Below, piece after piece: positions 53,453 to 64,000 of a stretch of DNA of 64,000 nt. The position numbers were made by a program, and so were the translations under genes. The stretch comes from Ephydatia muelleri (Eukaryota; Porifera; Demospongiae; Spongillida; Spongillidae), in assembly GCA_013339895.1 (NCBI GenBank), contig JABACO010000001.1, forward strand, positions 33,635,349-33,699,348. Reading direction: 5' to 3'. Every line of letters starts with the position of its first letter. Positions within the stretch are counted from its first letter, which is position 1. The notes below the pieces were generated by a model. The model did not search any database. It worked only from the letters and a program-made list of their open reading frames with translations, and was not told the DNA's origin.

Positions 53453-53961
53453 GTTGTAAATACAGGGGTGATGTGGTCTCAGGCCACAACAGGCTACGAG
53501 ACGTTATCCTGGAGTCCTGCAGGCGAGCTTGCATTGGTGCCGGTCTTGGGCATGATCAACATTGTACACGACCTGCTGACGTGCTTGTCCCGGACTGGGT
53601 GTTAGGCAAGCCAGCTGCCTTTGACATTACCGTCACATCTTCGCTTAACCCAAGTATTTTTACTGAAGCAAGTGCGATGGCAGGGTCAGCTGAACAGCGG
53701 AAGCATCATGCCAATGATGCAAAATGCTCTGAACTTGAGTGGAAGTGCGTCCCACTAGCTGTGGAGAGCTACTGGTGTTGGGGGATAGAAGCTAGGCAGC
53801 ATTTGGCACGATTGGCTTCTCGTCTGGCCACACGTTACAATCAATCTAAGTCCCAGGCCAGCTCTAGTTTGTATGGGAGATTCAACTTGGACCTGGTGAG
53901 GACAAATGTTCGAGCATTGCTGTCCCGTTCGATGTGGCCTTCCGAGACACCTACTAGATAG
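53453..53961 (+). pseudogene. Non-LTR retrotransposon endonuclease fragment
   Basis: Follows an (AAT)n tract: CKYRGDVVSGHNRLRDVILE, TRPADVLVPDWVLGKPAAFD, KCSELEWKCVPLAVESYW, stop at 53961, then a short (AAT)n at 53967-53980. Open frame, 5'-truncated. Confidence 0.78.
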
Positions 53962-54035
53962 TGAACTAATAATAATAATGTATTCATTCATGTATTTATG
54001 TATTCCTACCCCAATAATAAAATTAATGTTCATTA

Positions 54036-57000
54036 AAAAAAAAATTGTTTATCTGCATCATTCAATGTCTTGGAGTTAAGCGGAGAAACTACAGTTAATT
54101 CATAAGCAGCTGGCTTGCCACTCAACCAGTTGGGCACCAAGATGTCTGCTGGCCGGCTATGTGAGCTATCAGATCCTGACCCATGGCCTACTTCATGTTG
54201 CCCACCCAGCCGAGCCTTATGACAGAATTGGGCAAAAACATCCCTCAGGGCATTGTGGCGCACAACAACATCACCACCCCGTTTGCACGTCATAGCATGA
54301 TGCCCCAGAGGGTCCAGCTGGTGGTCAGGGCAGTAAGGGCAATGTACCTGTGGCGATGTGTCCATCCCAAGCCACCATTATAAGGCAGCCTGGAACTCTT
54401 CTGGCTCCAAGCTAAGATTAAGTCCCTTTGATGGTATAACAGCTAGCCAAGATGAAGCATGACACGAAGAGACCGATAGCAGACGGGCACAGTTGGCTGA
54501 AGATGAGGTGAGGTACAACTGGTCAAATTGATGGTCATCAATCCTGCTAGATAAATTCTTTTGACTGAGGCCAGAATCAATCAAAGACTCAACTGAGACA
54601 GAACTCTCAGGAGGAACTAAGCTATTGTATATGGTAATGGCTTGCATAGTGAACTCACCACGAGGATCTGCACAACCAGCTTTGATAATGGATGCCAAAT
54701 AAGCAGCTGAACAATGTAACGCCAACTTACGGAGGCCTAGCCCACCCCTACTAAGGCTCAGCAGAACTTGCAGCCAATCAGAGTCTGAAGCATCAATTGC
54801 AACACAATCAGTGAAGTATCGACGGACCTCCTCATCAAACAATGCTAGACCTTCAGACACAAAAGAGGGCGGCGTGGAGCGAGCTAAATGAACCAGCTTA
54901 CAAAATGAGGCACAATGACGTAAGAGAAGAAGTGCAATTTGAGGATCTAAGGCTCCCACCTCCGACAGCTCAACTGGGACAGCAACCTGACTGCCTTGGC
55001 TCGCATGTGAGCAGGAATTTGGCACAAAAAATGACATCTCCAATAGGTGCACTCAGGATCTCAAAGTTAAGTTCATGAGACCTCTTCATGTTAGCCGGAA
55101 ATCCATCCAAGTCACCTTGAGAAAAAACTTCACACTTGCTAGTGTTGATCCTTAGCCCCAGGGATGGGCCAACCTGCTGAAGGAGAATAGCCGAATTTAC
55201 TGCTGCTTTAGGACCAGCAAGAGTACCATCGTCAAGAAACCAACTAAAGCTCAGAACATTCGCTATCAGAAGCTATAGATTGAACAAGTTTATGCAGAAC
55301 TAGAGAGAACACGAAAGGACTCAAAGGGTCTCCCTGCTGAACTCCTTGTTTGGATCCAAGAGTGCTCATGGAGTGCCACAAGGTGGGGTGTTGTCCATAA
55401 CACCAAAAAACCCACCTGAAAAGTTCAGGGAAGTGAGTTGCACACTCCTCTAAAAGGGCATGTCGTGATACCTCATTAAAGGCATTCCTAAGGTGAATCT
55501 TGCAGGCAACAAAATCATCATCCTCCCAATGTTCTGAAATACAGCACCCCAGACCATGTACCAACTTTTCAGCCCCTGCTGGACTAGCCACCCCAAGCTG
55601 GAAAGGGCCAAAAAATTCAGATGCTTTGACTCTAGAAATGATGCAGAGACATTTTTCTGTTAGTCTTCTCAGTGCCTCTCCAACCGCAATCGGGCGTATG
55701 TCCAGTGGAGACCCCTCATCAAGGCCATGAGTGAGCCATCAGCAAGAAACTTTGCTACCCCAATTGGACCTCTACCATCTGCTAAGATGTTAACAATGGC
55801 CCTGAGAGAAGAACAGATGGAGATCGGAAGATGGACTTCAGCTGCTTCAATTAAGTGCTGTATTCACATACCTGAGAAGCCACAAGCACTATCTTTAGGA
55901 AATTGACGAAGGACGGACATGATGTCAAAGTCTGGAGGCAATTTGAAACCTTCTGAAGGTAATGTGACTTCAGGGTGTGAAGGAACTGGGCCCCTGGGGT
56001 GTTGTTGTAACAGGTTCCAAGTCTCAGGAGTGTTGGGAGCAATCCCAGAAGAGGAAAGAACTCTGCATACCTTCCCCAGTAACCCTTCTCTAGCCTTAGA
56101 AACTGCCGACTGAACTTTCCTGTCTGTTTCCTTTGTTTGCTCCTTAAATGACTTGGAGTTGACCTTCCTGGCATGACCAGAGGCATACCGCCACAGGGAA
56201 GCCAGGTGACCATCCAACCACAGCTTGCAAAGCTCCTCAATGGAATGAGGCTTGTGTCAATGACCACCGCGATGAGATGCCCGCAACACACACTTTGGCA
56301 GCATGAACAGCTTTAACCAAGCCTCCTCTATGTTGAAAAGGCATATGGATCTCAGTGTGTCTGACAGGGCTCGAGCAAAAGAGGGTCTAGCTTTTTGAGG
56401 TATGTGATGAATTGTGGCACACTGTAAACGACAAACTTCCTCAAAAGATGGGAGGGGGCCATCCAGCTCTGATTCATCACTGCTCCCCTCCTGGCCATGA
56501 ACAGGTGGGATGGAGGCTACTGAGACCTGGGATGGCCCTAAACGTATAACTGACCCACTGCATTTAACGAATGGGAAAACGGGAATTGTCGACTATTTGG
56601 TGACAGTGAAGGCAAAGGAACGAATCCTGCTCCTGCAGCCACTCAAGGGGGACATCACCTGGAAGGATATTCTGGGCGTGGAGTGTCATGTGAGCCTTCC
56701 ACATTGATGGGGCAATCAACTCTAAACATCCCTCAACCCAACAAGGCTTTCTTGATTATTGTCTGATGGTTGCCGATGCCTGTGAACATGACTGTGATTG
56801 GTTGAGTACATCCTGGGATAGCTGAGACTAATGGTGCTCCCTGATGGAAGTACCTGAAAAGGTTCTGGCTGGAGCCCCTGGGAGCTGCTGTAGGGAGGAG
56901 ATAGTATGCAAAAGAGCCTGACTATGCGAGAATTCAAGTTGCGATGAGAGGATGCTTGGAGAGGGTACAGGAAGGGATGGTGAGCATGAAGTCAAAGGAA

Positions 57001-57360
57001 GCTGACTTGACATGGGAGATGAAGGTGATGCCAGTGGGTGACAGGTTGATGGGGACAGCAGGGGAAATGACGGCTGGGGCCTGTGATGATGAACTTGGCA
57101 GCTGTACATGTGATTGAGGTTGAGGCACTTGTGAGTGTGGCAGCTGTGATGACTGTAGATTCTGATCTGTAGGAGATGGAAGCTCGGTCAAAGGACGCCC
57201 GGGTAGAGAGGAAGAGGATGGGGGCCGATGTCGTAATCGAGCTCGATATCGGTTGGAAGCAGAGGGAGGTGACAGGGGGAGAGGTATGTCATGAGGCTGC
57301 GGTGAGGAGTTGGGTACCTGCGGAGAGGAGCCAGGTGGCTGCGGTGGATGGGTAGGATTG
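54036..57360 (-). pseudogene. Longest non-LTR retrotransposon copy (inverted segment)
   Basis: Minus strand, from 57360: Pro/Ser-rich region, zinc-finger remnants (MWKAHMTLHAQ, LEWLQEQ, CLHCHQIV near 56590-56690), PSFEEVCRLQCATIHHIPQK (about 56450), WLKLFMLPKCVL, LLGKVCRVLSSSGIAPNTPE, then reverse transcriptase: FVACKIHLRNAFNEVSRHAL, GVQQGDPLSPFVFSLVLHKL and WFLDDGTLAG (catalytic DD near 55240), SLGLRINTSKCEVFS, GGLGLRKLALH, the CCHC finger CPYCPDHQLDPLGHHAMTC, VRHNALRDVF and RPADILVPNWLSGKPAAYEL, ending abruptly at LNDAD near 54050. At least five frame breaks. Order and domains match R2/R4-like elements. Confidence 0.82.
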
Positions 57361-57384
57361 CAAACATACAGCCAACGATCAGAA

Positions 57385-57790
57385 GTGCAGAGAGCTAGGT
57401 TGGGTCTGTGTCCCCTTGGCAGTAGAGACTTATGGTTGTTGGGGTGAAGAAGCACAGTGCTCAGTCTCTCACCTGGCAGCTCGGCTGGCCCTGCAGCTGC
57501 AGTGTAGCAAATCAAAGGCCATCACGAACATTTACCAGAGGCTTAACCTCACCTTAGTTCGATGCAATGCTAGAGCCTTGCTCGCCCGGTCAAGGTTGCA
57601 GCATGCAGAGGACATGGGTTGAAGGTAGCCTTCACAGTGTGAATTGGTGTGTGGGTAGGGTTTTGTGTGTCTATGGCATGTTTGTTTTCAGTGATTGTAC
57701 AGGATTACTTTTGTGTATTCCCTGTAATGTTGTTATTTATAATATTTTTGTATCTGTATTGTGATAACAATAATAATGAAAAAGGAAGCT
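57385..57790 (+). pseudogene. Sense 3' end belonging to the same insertion (twin-primed)
   Basis: Plus strand: CRELGWVCVPLAVETYGCWG ... RLNLTLVRCNARALLARSRL, stop at 57620, then a 3' region ending in AACAATAATAATGAAAAAGG. It starts almost where the inverted segment at 54036-57360 ends in protein terms (LNDAD / KCRELGW). Confidence 0.75.
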
Positions 57791-57994
57791 GTCCAAGGGT
57801 AGGTTAGTGGAACTGTAGGTTGATTAGTTGTGTTTGTAAGCAGAACTAAGTAAAAAGTATAGCAATAATGTGTCTGTATTGTACATGTATGTATTCATGT
57901 ATTTCACATATACATTAAAAACAAAATTACAATATAAGTTCTATGGATCTTCCACAGATGATCCTGCTCGAGACAGGAGTGCCCGTGCGTTGGT
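57791..57994. other. Spacer
   Basis: No feature recognised. Confidence 0.4.
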
Positions 57995-58300
57995 TCACAT
58001 CAAAGTCAGGCTAATCCTGCCATACAATAGACAGGTAGCATGGGACTTGGAGCAATTTCCCCTGGTGGCTAGGCGAGAGGCAAGGCGTGATAAAGTTTGC
58101 ATGGCTTCTGCACCCCAGCACCCATATGTCTCCACTTCTATGGGAATACATGTCCAGCCTAGCTCTGAGCACTTTGCATCGTTAGCATTGTGCTTGCACA
58201 CATCAGCTGTCAGAGCTGCAGATCCACTTGTCACACCCGCTTCCATTAACGTACTTGAATTTAACGTAGATGTGACAGACATGTATATCTTTTTTTTGCC
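57995..58300 (-). pseudogene. Non-LTR endonuclease fragment
   Basis: Minus strand: DVTSTLNSSTLMEAGVTSGS-like stretch, CKHNANDAKCSELGWTCIPI, VETYGCWGAEAMQTLSRLAS, LLYGRISLTLM. Truncated at both ends. Confidence 0.75.
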
Positions 58301-58454
58301 AGTATTAAAACTCATTGGACAAAGCAGCTGCAATTAAAGCCTAATGCATTCAAGCATGCTTGATCATTGTTATGGTCTGCACTATTGCCATATTTCGTAT
58401 CTGGAACACAATAAATGAATACATACACACAATACAAACAATTACACACAAAGT

Positions 58455-58735
58455 TCATCCACCTGTTGCATAAGGTGGGAGTAGGAACGACTCAGAATGG
58501 CATGAGCATTAGCTGTAATTAGTGTGTGACTGAGGCGATCAAAGAGGTCAGTCAATGCCATAGATTTAGAGATATTCCCACGAATGGCTAAACAAGTGGC
58601 TATTTGTGAGAAGGCCTTTAGAGCCTCTGAACCCCATGCACCATAACACTCTACCGCCTGCGGAATACATTTCCAACTTAGTTCAGCACATTTAGACTAA
58701 TTATGAGTGTGCTTTCTGAGCTCAGCTGCTCAATA
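58455..58735 (-). pseudogene. Non-LTR endonuclease C-terminal fragment
   Basis: Minus strand: AAQLRKHTHN, a stop, SKCAELSWKCIPQAVECYGA, WGSEALKAFSQIATCLAIRG, ITANAHAILSRSYS. One in-frame stop near the start; an (AAT)n tract (58732-58761) lies at its 5' edge. Confidence 0.72.
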
Positions 58736-58761
58736 ATGATAATAATGATAATAATAATAAT

Positions 58762-59084
58762 GACAATATTGTGAAGTATTGTTGTAATATACAAGAGAAT
58801 ACATGAAGCATACATGATTTTTAAACTACTCAGATATACACATTATATAAAACTAAAATTTTATTATTATTCATACACATACAGTTACTCCTAAATGATA
58901 GCACAAAATTCATACAAAAAACTCTTCATCGTCACTGTCCACCTTCAACACGGAAGCTGCATTGCCCCATTGGACGGCAACTGGGTAAGGTAAGCATAGA
59001 AGTTAGCTTCACCAGACACCTGCATCAATAATAATATTATTATTTTAACTCAATATCGGTCCCCAGAGAGGTAGTCAGAAAATC
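58762..59084. other. Spacer
   Basis: AT-rich, no gene. A small AATAATATTATTATT palindrome near 59028-59042. Confidence 0.45.
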
Positions 59085-60175
59085 TGCATTGGCCATCACC
59101 TAGTAGCTCCAAGCATGTGGCGCTCACATATGACCTTGCAATGCACAAGGGGTTTTTAGAGGGGAAATTCCTAGAGCATGGCTGTTAGAAAAGAACGCCT
59201 ACATCTGCCAACAATGCCTTCAAATAGTATCTCTCTCAAGACAATCATATCACTCACATAACTGTACAGCGACCCCAAAACATCCCCCACCAGTACAAAC
59301 CAACTTGACTCCCTCATCATCTAATTCCAATCAAAGTCTCTCATCATTCGATCAAGTCTGTCAGCTCAACCAACCCACACTAAGTCTGTCAGCTCAACCA
59401 TCCCACACTAAGATTCATCCCATCCAAAGCTCGACCTGCTTTTGCCAGAGCCCTGTCTTCCACCCTGAAGGGTATTTTACGGGACGACAATGAAGAGTCC
59501 TGGTTAAAACTCCTTATGCTCCCAAAATGTACACTCCCATCAATAAAGTGGAATGGAAGACATGGCAGATTGACTCCAGTGGACTCTCTCTGCAATATGT
59601 GGGTCGATAACAATGTGATCACCCTTTGGGAGATGGCAAAGAACCGTGCACAAGTGTTACAAAGTCAACACTGAAGTAACCTATCCAACACTCACAAGCG
59701 TCACATTGACTTGGCAGTCTCATATGGCCTAGCTGGTATGTTGGGGAAGGCTTGCAAAATACTCACATCCAGTGGTCTGGCTCCAAATAATGAAACTACA
59801 TGGAACCTATTGCTGTCTAAAGACCCTGCTTCTCAACTCCCTTCAATTCCGGAGATCACCCAGGAGCCTGTGTCACTTGGCTCTGACTTCAACATTCTCT
59901 ATCTTAAGATCCTTCCCAAAGGATACTGGAGCAGGTCCTTCAGGCCTCCATGTCCAACACCTGTTGGATGTATCCTCCACTGCCCTTCCCACTCCAATCT
60001 GTGCCTCCCTCAGAGAGGTTATCAACTTGCTTGCTTCTGGGAAGGCTCCCCATAGTCTCTAAGTATTTAGCAGGAGGAAATCTAATCACTTTGAATAAGT
60101 TCAAGGAAGGCTGCCCCCCAGATATCAGGCCACATACTGCAAAGTATTGGCTATCACAAAACACATGCATTCCTT
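59085..60175 (+). pseudogene. Non-LTR retrotransposon N-terminal to early polymerase fragment
   Basis: Plus strand: MWRSHMTLQCTRGF (zinc finger remnant, near 59120), SSFDQVCQLNQPTLS, SKARPAFARALSSTLKGILR, WLKLLMLPKCTLPSIKW, PVDSLCNMWVDNN, LAGMLGKACKILTSSGLAPN and KYLAGGNLITLNKFKEGCPP, with many frame changes and stops. A 27-bp segment (GTCTGTCAGCTCAACCA..) is duplicated at about 59357-59410. Confidence 0.75.
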
Positions 60176-60370
60176 GAAGTGTGTAGAAAAAAATGACCCA
60201 AACAACAAGGACAAAATGAACAAAGATTCACGTACATACACACATGCATGCATACACACACATGCACACACATTCACATGCATACACTAATTATACACAT
60301 GCACACATACACACACAGATGAACACATAAGGAAATGAGAGGGGAGGAGAGGGGAGGATGATGACTCACC
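60176..60370. repeat. CA-rich microsatellite region
   Basis: Interrupted CACACATGCA-type repeats from about 60235 to 60330. Confidence 0.8.
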
Positions 60371-60768
60371 TAATGGAGGGGCCTTCCTCCTGATCTTCAG
60401 GGTCACCTCCCCCTGAGTAGCTGCTTCCCCCCATGTAGCTGACAACATCCTGGTGGGCTGCATCTAGAATGTTACAGCCTTTGATCTGAGTGATCTCCTA
60501 TCTGAAGCCGGCCATCCAGATCAGCAGCTCCTCCTGGGACATTCGCCCTAATAGTGGCCTATGTGTTTCCATTGTCATGGGGATTGGAGGGATTTCCAGG
60601 TGAGTGCACAGCTTTGTATAAAAATTCTAACTAAAGTACACCGCCCACTCCACCATGCAGGCAATGGTCGCTAAACATATGACCACACACACACACACAC
60701 ACAGACACACACATACACACATGCACATACACACACATGCACATACACACACACACTCACACACACAT

Positions 60769-60804
<36 letters not shown>

Positions 60805-61358
60805 GGTGAATCATCCAGGACTGGAGCTCTGGGAGGCAATAGTGGTTGGTCCCGGCATGGTCCCACTGGAGGGAGTGTTTCCTGGGTAGTTTCCGCTGGA
60901 GGGTAGGGTGTTGGTGTTGCCAGAGTAGGAGTAGTCACGATTCTTTGTCACCATGGCAATGGTCTGTTGTGGGGCTGATTGTCCATCTGACAGAGATAAG
61001 AACAGCACGGAGAAGAGGAAATGAAATTACCAAATACACACACATACACACACAAACTCACACACACACACACATACACACACACAGTACATCTTTCTAA
61101 ACCAGTTTAGACTGTAATGCATTAGGGACAACTAATGGTGGGCTTGGTTACTATTATGCAGTGGGCAGGGCTGAGTTTAATGAATAGGGCAATGCAATGG
61201 GAAGGAGGAGGGAGAGAAACATGCCCAAAAGCAAGGTAGAGTGGTTGGCAGTTGGACATGATGGGTGTGGTCAGTGTAGACACAGCCACCATTAGGCAAG
61301 TACACATTCCATACACCACACCACACCATCCCATTACACTATAAAGGGGCACTTACCA
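60371..61358 (-). other. Possible host-gene exon remnants (minus strand)
   Basis: Three minus-strand stretches look coding but cannot be proven: 61358-61335 ending at a GTAAGT donor; 60986-60813 (DGQSAPQQTIAMVTKNRDYS, then a Ser/Gly/Pro/Thr-rich run, stop after SSSPG); and about 60600-60370 (THRPLLGRMSQEELLIWMAG, GGSSYSGGGDPEDQEEGP, donor GTGAGT) with an in-frame TAG. The family is not recognised. Confidence 0.3.
60680..60800. repeat. (CA)n microsatellite
   Basis: Interrupted CA repeat, about 120 bp; a second one lies at 61035-61088. Reading frames across them (THTHTH, VCVCVC) are artefacts. Confidence 0.95.
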
Positions 61359-61409
61359 TCTGCTGTTGCTTGACCAGCTCCTTATATATATTGTTCAATT
61401 CTATTCACT

Positions 61410-62400
61410 TCAAACATTGAATTTTGATCTTAAAGCATCACAATACCACTCAGAATCAGGGTCTGTGTCTTCTATCAGTCCAACACACTCATAATGAAAC
61501 CATTCTCCTGTACACCCTAGAGCATCGCAAGCAACCATTGGTCTAAAGGCTTCACGTTTGCAAATGCAGTACACATTTGTATTGTTTTCTGCTTGATCAG
61601 TTGAGCTTTGTATGCAGGTAGGATCAAGGCTTCGTGTCAACAGTTCTGGCAGGATGTATTTTGCAAAAAATTTCTCTAATAAATTTGCCATCAGCTTGCA
61701 TTCGGGTGATGGTTAGCCCTTTTGTTGTCCAGCAAATAAAGTCACAGTATGGTTTCTTCCAGATGGCCATCTGTCCTTGTACTTGATAGTAGTAGTAATT
61801 TTTTTTTTTCCAGTGTGACTTCTCTGCCAACTTTGTGGAGGTAGTAGGATTCGTCCTCTGTACTGGCTGGTGACTATTCTTATATGTGAAAGGGCATTTG
61901 ATCTCAAGCAAACCTTCACTACAATGCTGCAAGAAACCACACCATCTGAGGTTGTAACCAAAAATGGTTGCTTAGTGCACACTTGAAGTCCAGCTGGATT
62001 GATCTTGAAAGTTGCATGCTTAACTGCCATAATGTTAGCATACGCCTCATGTGCTTCTTGCTCATGTTCAGCACCCCATTTAATGGCTGGAACATCTGTA
62101 TTAGATCCTGAGTACTGCATGATTGTTTTAACTAAAGAGGTAGGAAAGCTTTTCTCACGACATTTGGCAACACTTCCAAATACAGATGCAGTAATTCTTC
62201 CTACTCTATGTTCAAGCCATAATGATGTGCTTGCCTGACCCCTAGTTGACCTCTCTAAATAGCATGCCTCTTCGTCATTTATAGTGAGTGTGGTATGTTG
62301 AACAAGGTCAGAAAGTTGTTCCTTTGGAAGAAGACGATTCTTAGCATTGTACAAAGATGATAGAGGTTGAGGAAGTCTGGTTTCCAAAGAACTGCATGCC
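61410..62400 (-). pseudogene. YqaJ-type nuclease with PHD finger, mobile-element derived
   Basis: Minus strand: LSDLVQHTTLTINDEEACYL, WLEHRVGRITASVFGSVAKC, AIKWGAEHEQEAHEAYANIM (Glu), TSDGVVSC (Asp), GLLEIKCPFTY (the E-x-K motif), YYYQVQGQMAIW, and a PHD finger at the end (YCICKREAFRPMVACDALGC, WFHYECVGL, EWYCDAL), stop at 61410. YqaJ domains are exonuclease-like folds found in phage recombination proteins and in animal transposon-linked genes. The frame shifts by one base near 61930, between the Asp and the E-x-K motif. The 5' end is fused at about 62400 to an unrelated retrotransposon fragment. Confidence 0.75.
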
Positions 62401-63776
62401 GATATACAACTGCCATTGGTATACACATCCATCCCAATTCTTGACACTTTGGGTCATTGGCAGCATGCTTCCTCGTTTCTCCTAACAGGGCTGCCACACC
62501 TGCAAATCTACTTGACTCTTTCAAGGAGACTGGAGTGAGGGGAGAAGTGACTGTGGTGTCTAGGGCAGCAGGTTGGCCTCTCTCCCAATCCTCCACAAGA
62601 ACGTCAGCTGCATAAGAGTGATTGTTATTACGACACATACCATGTCCTGCTTCCTCCCAGACTAACAGGTGTGCCTTGTGACATAAATCTGCAATGATGT
62701 CACGCAATTTGTTGTGTCTGATGATTGTGTCATCACCATGTCTACAGGACACAGCATGGTGACTAAAGGAGTCGAGAGCAACCCCTGGGCAAAATGGGCA
62801 CACTGAGGCAAATGACGTGTCCAGACCCAGCCACCATCTGACAGTAGTTTGGAATTCCGGTGAGTGTAGATGCAGATTTAGCCCGACAGAGGGAGCAACT
62901 TAGAGCCAAGCACTGGCATGGGGGGCCAAAGCTGATAATAGCCGAGCCTTATTTGCTGGAGAGGAGGACATCAAAAGTGTTTCAAAGAGATGTCCATTCA
63001 ACTTCTGGGACAGGGATCGCTGGTGAGGCTGATCAGCTAGAACTAACTCAATAGTGACTGCATCAGAATGTGAGACCTGGCTGTTGAATATGATTAAAGA
63101 ATGCTGAAGATAGAGGTTATTGGTATTGCCTACACCTGAGGCTGAAAATGATGCTAGGAATGCTGAGCTTGAATGGAGTGCAAGGGAGCGGAGTCCAAGC
63201 CCCCCAAAAGAGAGGCTTAGTTGGGCTTGTTGCCAGGCAGCATCTGTGACATCTGCAGCAAGACAGGCTGAGAAGCAGGATGTGGTCTCCCCATCAAAAG
63301 CACATAGAGCCTCAGAGGATAGACTAGGGGGAGTGGTTCTCGAAATGTGGACTAGCTTGCAGAAACCTCCCTAAATTTGAAGCAATGAGATCGCTTCATG
63401 GAGGTCAGAGTCAGCCATCTTCTTGACACTTCTTTGCAAAGACGTGAGCCCAGAAAAGGACTAAAGAGTTCATATTTGGCTCGGTTGATGGAAAGTCCAA
63501 GGTCAGGACCCATTTCTTCTATTATTTGCAAAGCATGCAACACTGCTGTGTGATTATTGGCCAATACCCCATCATCCAAATACCAGGTTTGAAGAATTAG
63601 GTTGAGGCATCCATCATCTGCATCTATACTAGAAACTAGTTTGTGAAGCACTAGGGCAAACAACATGGGTCCAAGGGGGTCACCTTGTTGGACCCCTGTC
63701 TGTGAGCTCACACAACCTAAGGGGTGCCACAGTAAGGGAGGTGAGCCATAACTCATCTAGCATTGCTTGTCTTGAT
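62400..63776 (-). pseudogene. Non-LTR retrotransposon (RLE type) polymerase-to-endonuclease fragment
   Basis: Minus strand from 63776: GVQQGDPLGPMLFALVLHKL, WYLDDGVLANN (catalytic DD near 63570), LGLSINRAKYELFS, then a jump to LCKEVSRRWLTLTSMKRSHC. After a frame change come LVHISRTTPPSLSSE, WQQAQLSLSFGGLGLRSLAL, the CCHC finger CPFCPGVALDSFSHHAVSC, IRHNKLRDIIADLC, AADVLVEDWERGQPAALD and KCQELGWMCIPMAV, where it stops at the YqaJ gene. An internal deletion lies near 63450. Confidence 0.8.
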
Positions 63777-64000
63777 ACTGAATTGAATGCACAATGCATT
63801 TTTCATGTCTATATTAACACCGCGTCCGCGAGTAAAGTGGTCCGAATTAGGGGGAAACTAAAAAACTAAAAGATCCGCTAGCAACAGAATAACAGGTACT
63901 AGGTGTAAAATAAGTAGAGTAACCTTTTACACGATGTTCACATTATAATTTATAACAGCTGCAACTATCACAGTTTTGAGCACGCACTTTAATAAACTAG
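63777..64000. other. Window end, nothing recognised
   Basis: No gene or repeat identified. Confidence 0.4.

Noticed and set aside
56934..57515. 193-codon proline-rich frame as a host gene
   Set aside because: Its position just before zinc-finger and polymerase motifs of the inverted retrotransposon makes it the N-terminal region of that element.
1..64000. tRNA, rRNA or other structured RNA genes
   Set aside because: None recognised by eye; a tRNAscan or Infernal run would be needed to exclude them.

Overview
This window looks like metazoan DNA, most likely from a sponge (demosponge) or another early-branching invertebrate. The reasons are short introns (about 30 to 120 bp), roughly 40% GC, few host genes, and a mix of Ngaro, Ginger1, CACTA, hAT, P-like and endonuclease-bearing non-LTR elements. 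The host is an inference from composition and family mix; no rRNA, mitochondrial or diagnostic host gene is present. There are no operons and nothing prokaryotic.

Layout. 1-1706: 3' end of a Ginger1-type DNA transposon with an OTU protease tail. 1.9-2.3 kb: ATCGAT-rich tandem repeat. 3.06-3.24 kb: decayed fragment of a receptor-like gene family whose intact member lies at 42.1-45.3 kb. 3.8-12.5 kb: decayed P/THAP9-like transposase split by a 7.2 kb CACTA element (CACTA-1, target duplication AGA). 13.0-14.6 kb: 160-bp satellite. 14.7-24.8 kb: Ngaro-type tyrosine-recombinase retrotransposon with split direct repeats; its recombinase gene is cut by a Ginger1 transposon with a Ulp1 protease tail (target duplication CCGG).

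24.9-41.15 kb: an unnamed multi-exon gene is cut by a hAT transposon (8-bp duplication CTTGGCAA). That hAT was later cut twice, by CACTA-2 (7.5 kb, duplication TTA, apparently intact) and by an LTR/gypsy element (5.1 kb, duplication TAAC). CACTA-2 holds a hAT relic and a 152-bp satellite. The gypsy element holds a 1.2 kb terminal-inverted-repeat element in its reverse transcriptase and has lost its integrase. Conceptually removing the insertions rejoins reading frames, so the order of events can be read off the sequence.

41.3-47.7 kb: gypsy gag fragment, the best host-like gene (secreted/membrane protein with two recognised exons), several non-autonomous elements and a perfect foldback palindrome. 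47.7-63.8 kb: about a dozen fragments of one non-LTR retrotransposon family (zinc fingers, reverse transcriptase, restriction-like endonuclease) on both strands, often bordered by (AAT/TAA)n tracts. One copy has the 5'-inversion layout expected of twin priming. A YqaJ-nuclease/PHD-finger gene fragment abuts one copy near 62.4 kb.

How the genes work together: both CACTA elements carry the same divergent pair, a TNP2-like transposase and a small 'LPWRS' protein, around a 160-240 bp shared promoter region. This suggests a two-gene transposition system. Most other coding regions are broken. The likely intact ones are the CACTA-2 pair, the Ginger1-Ulp1 transposase and the 42-45 kb host gene.
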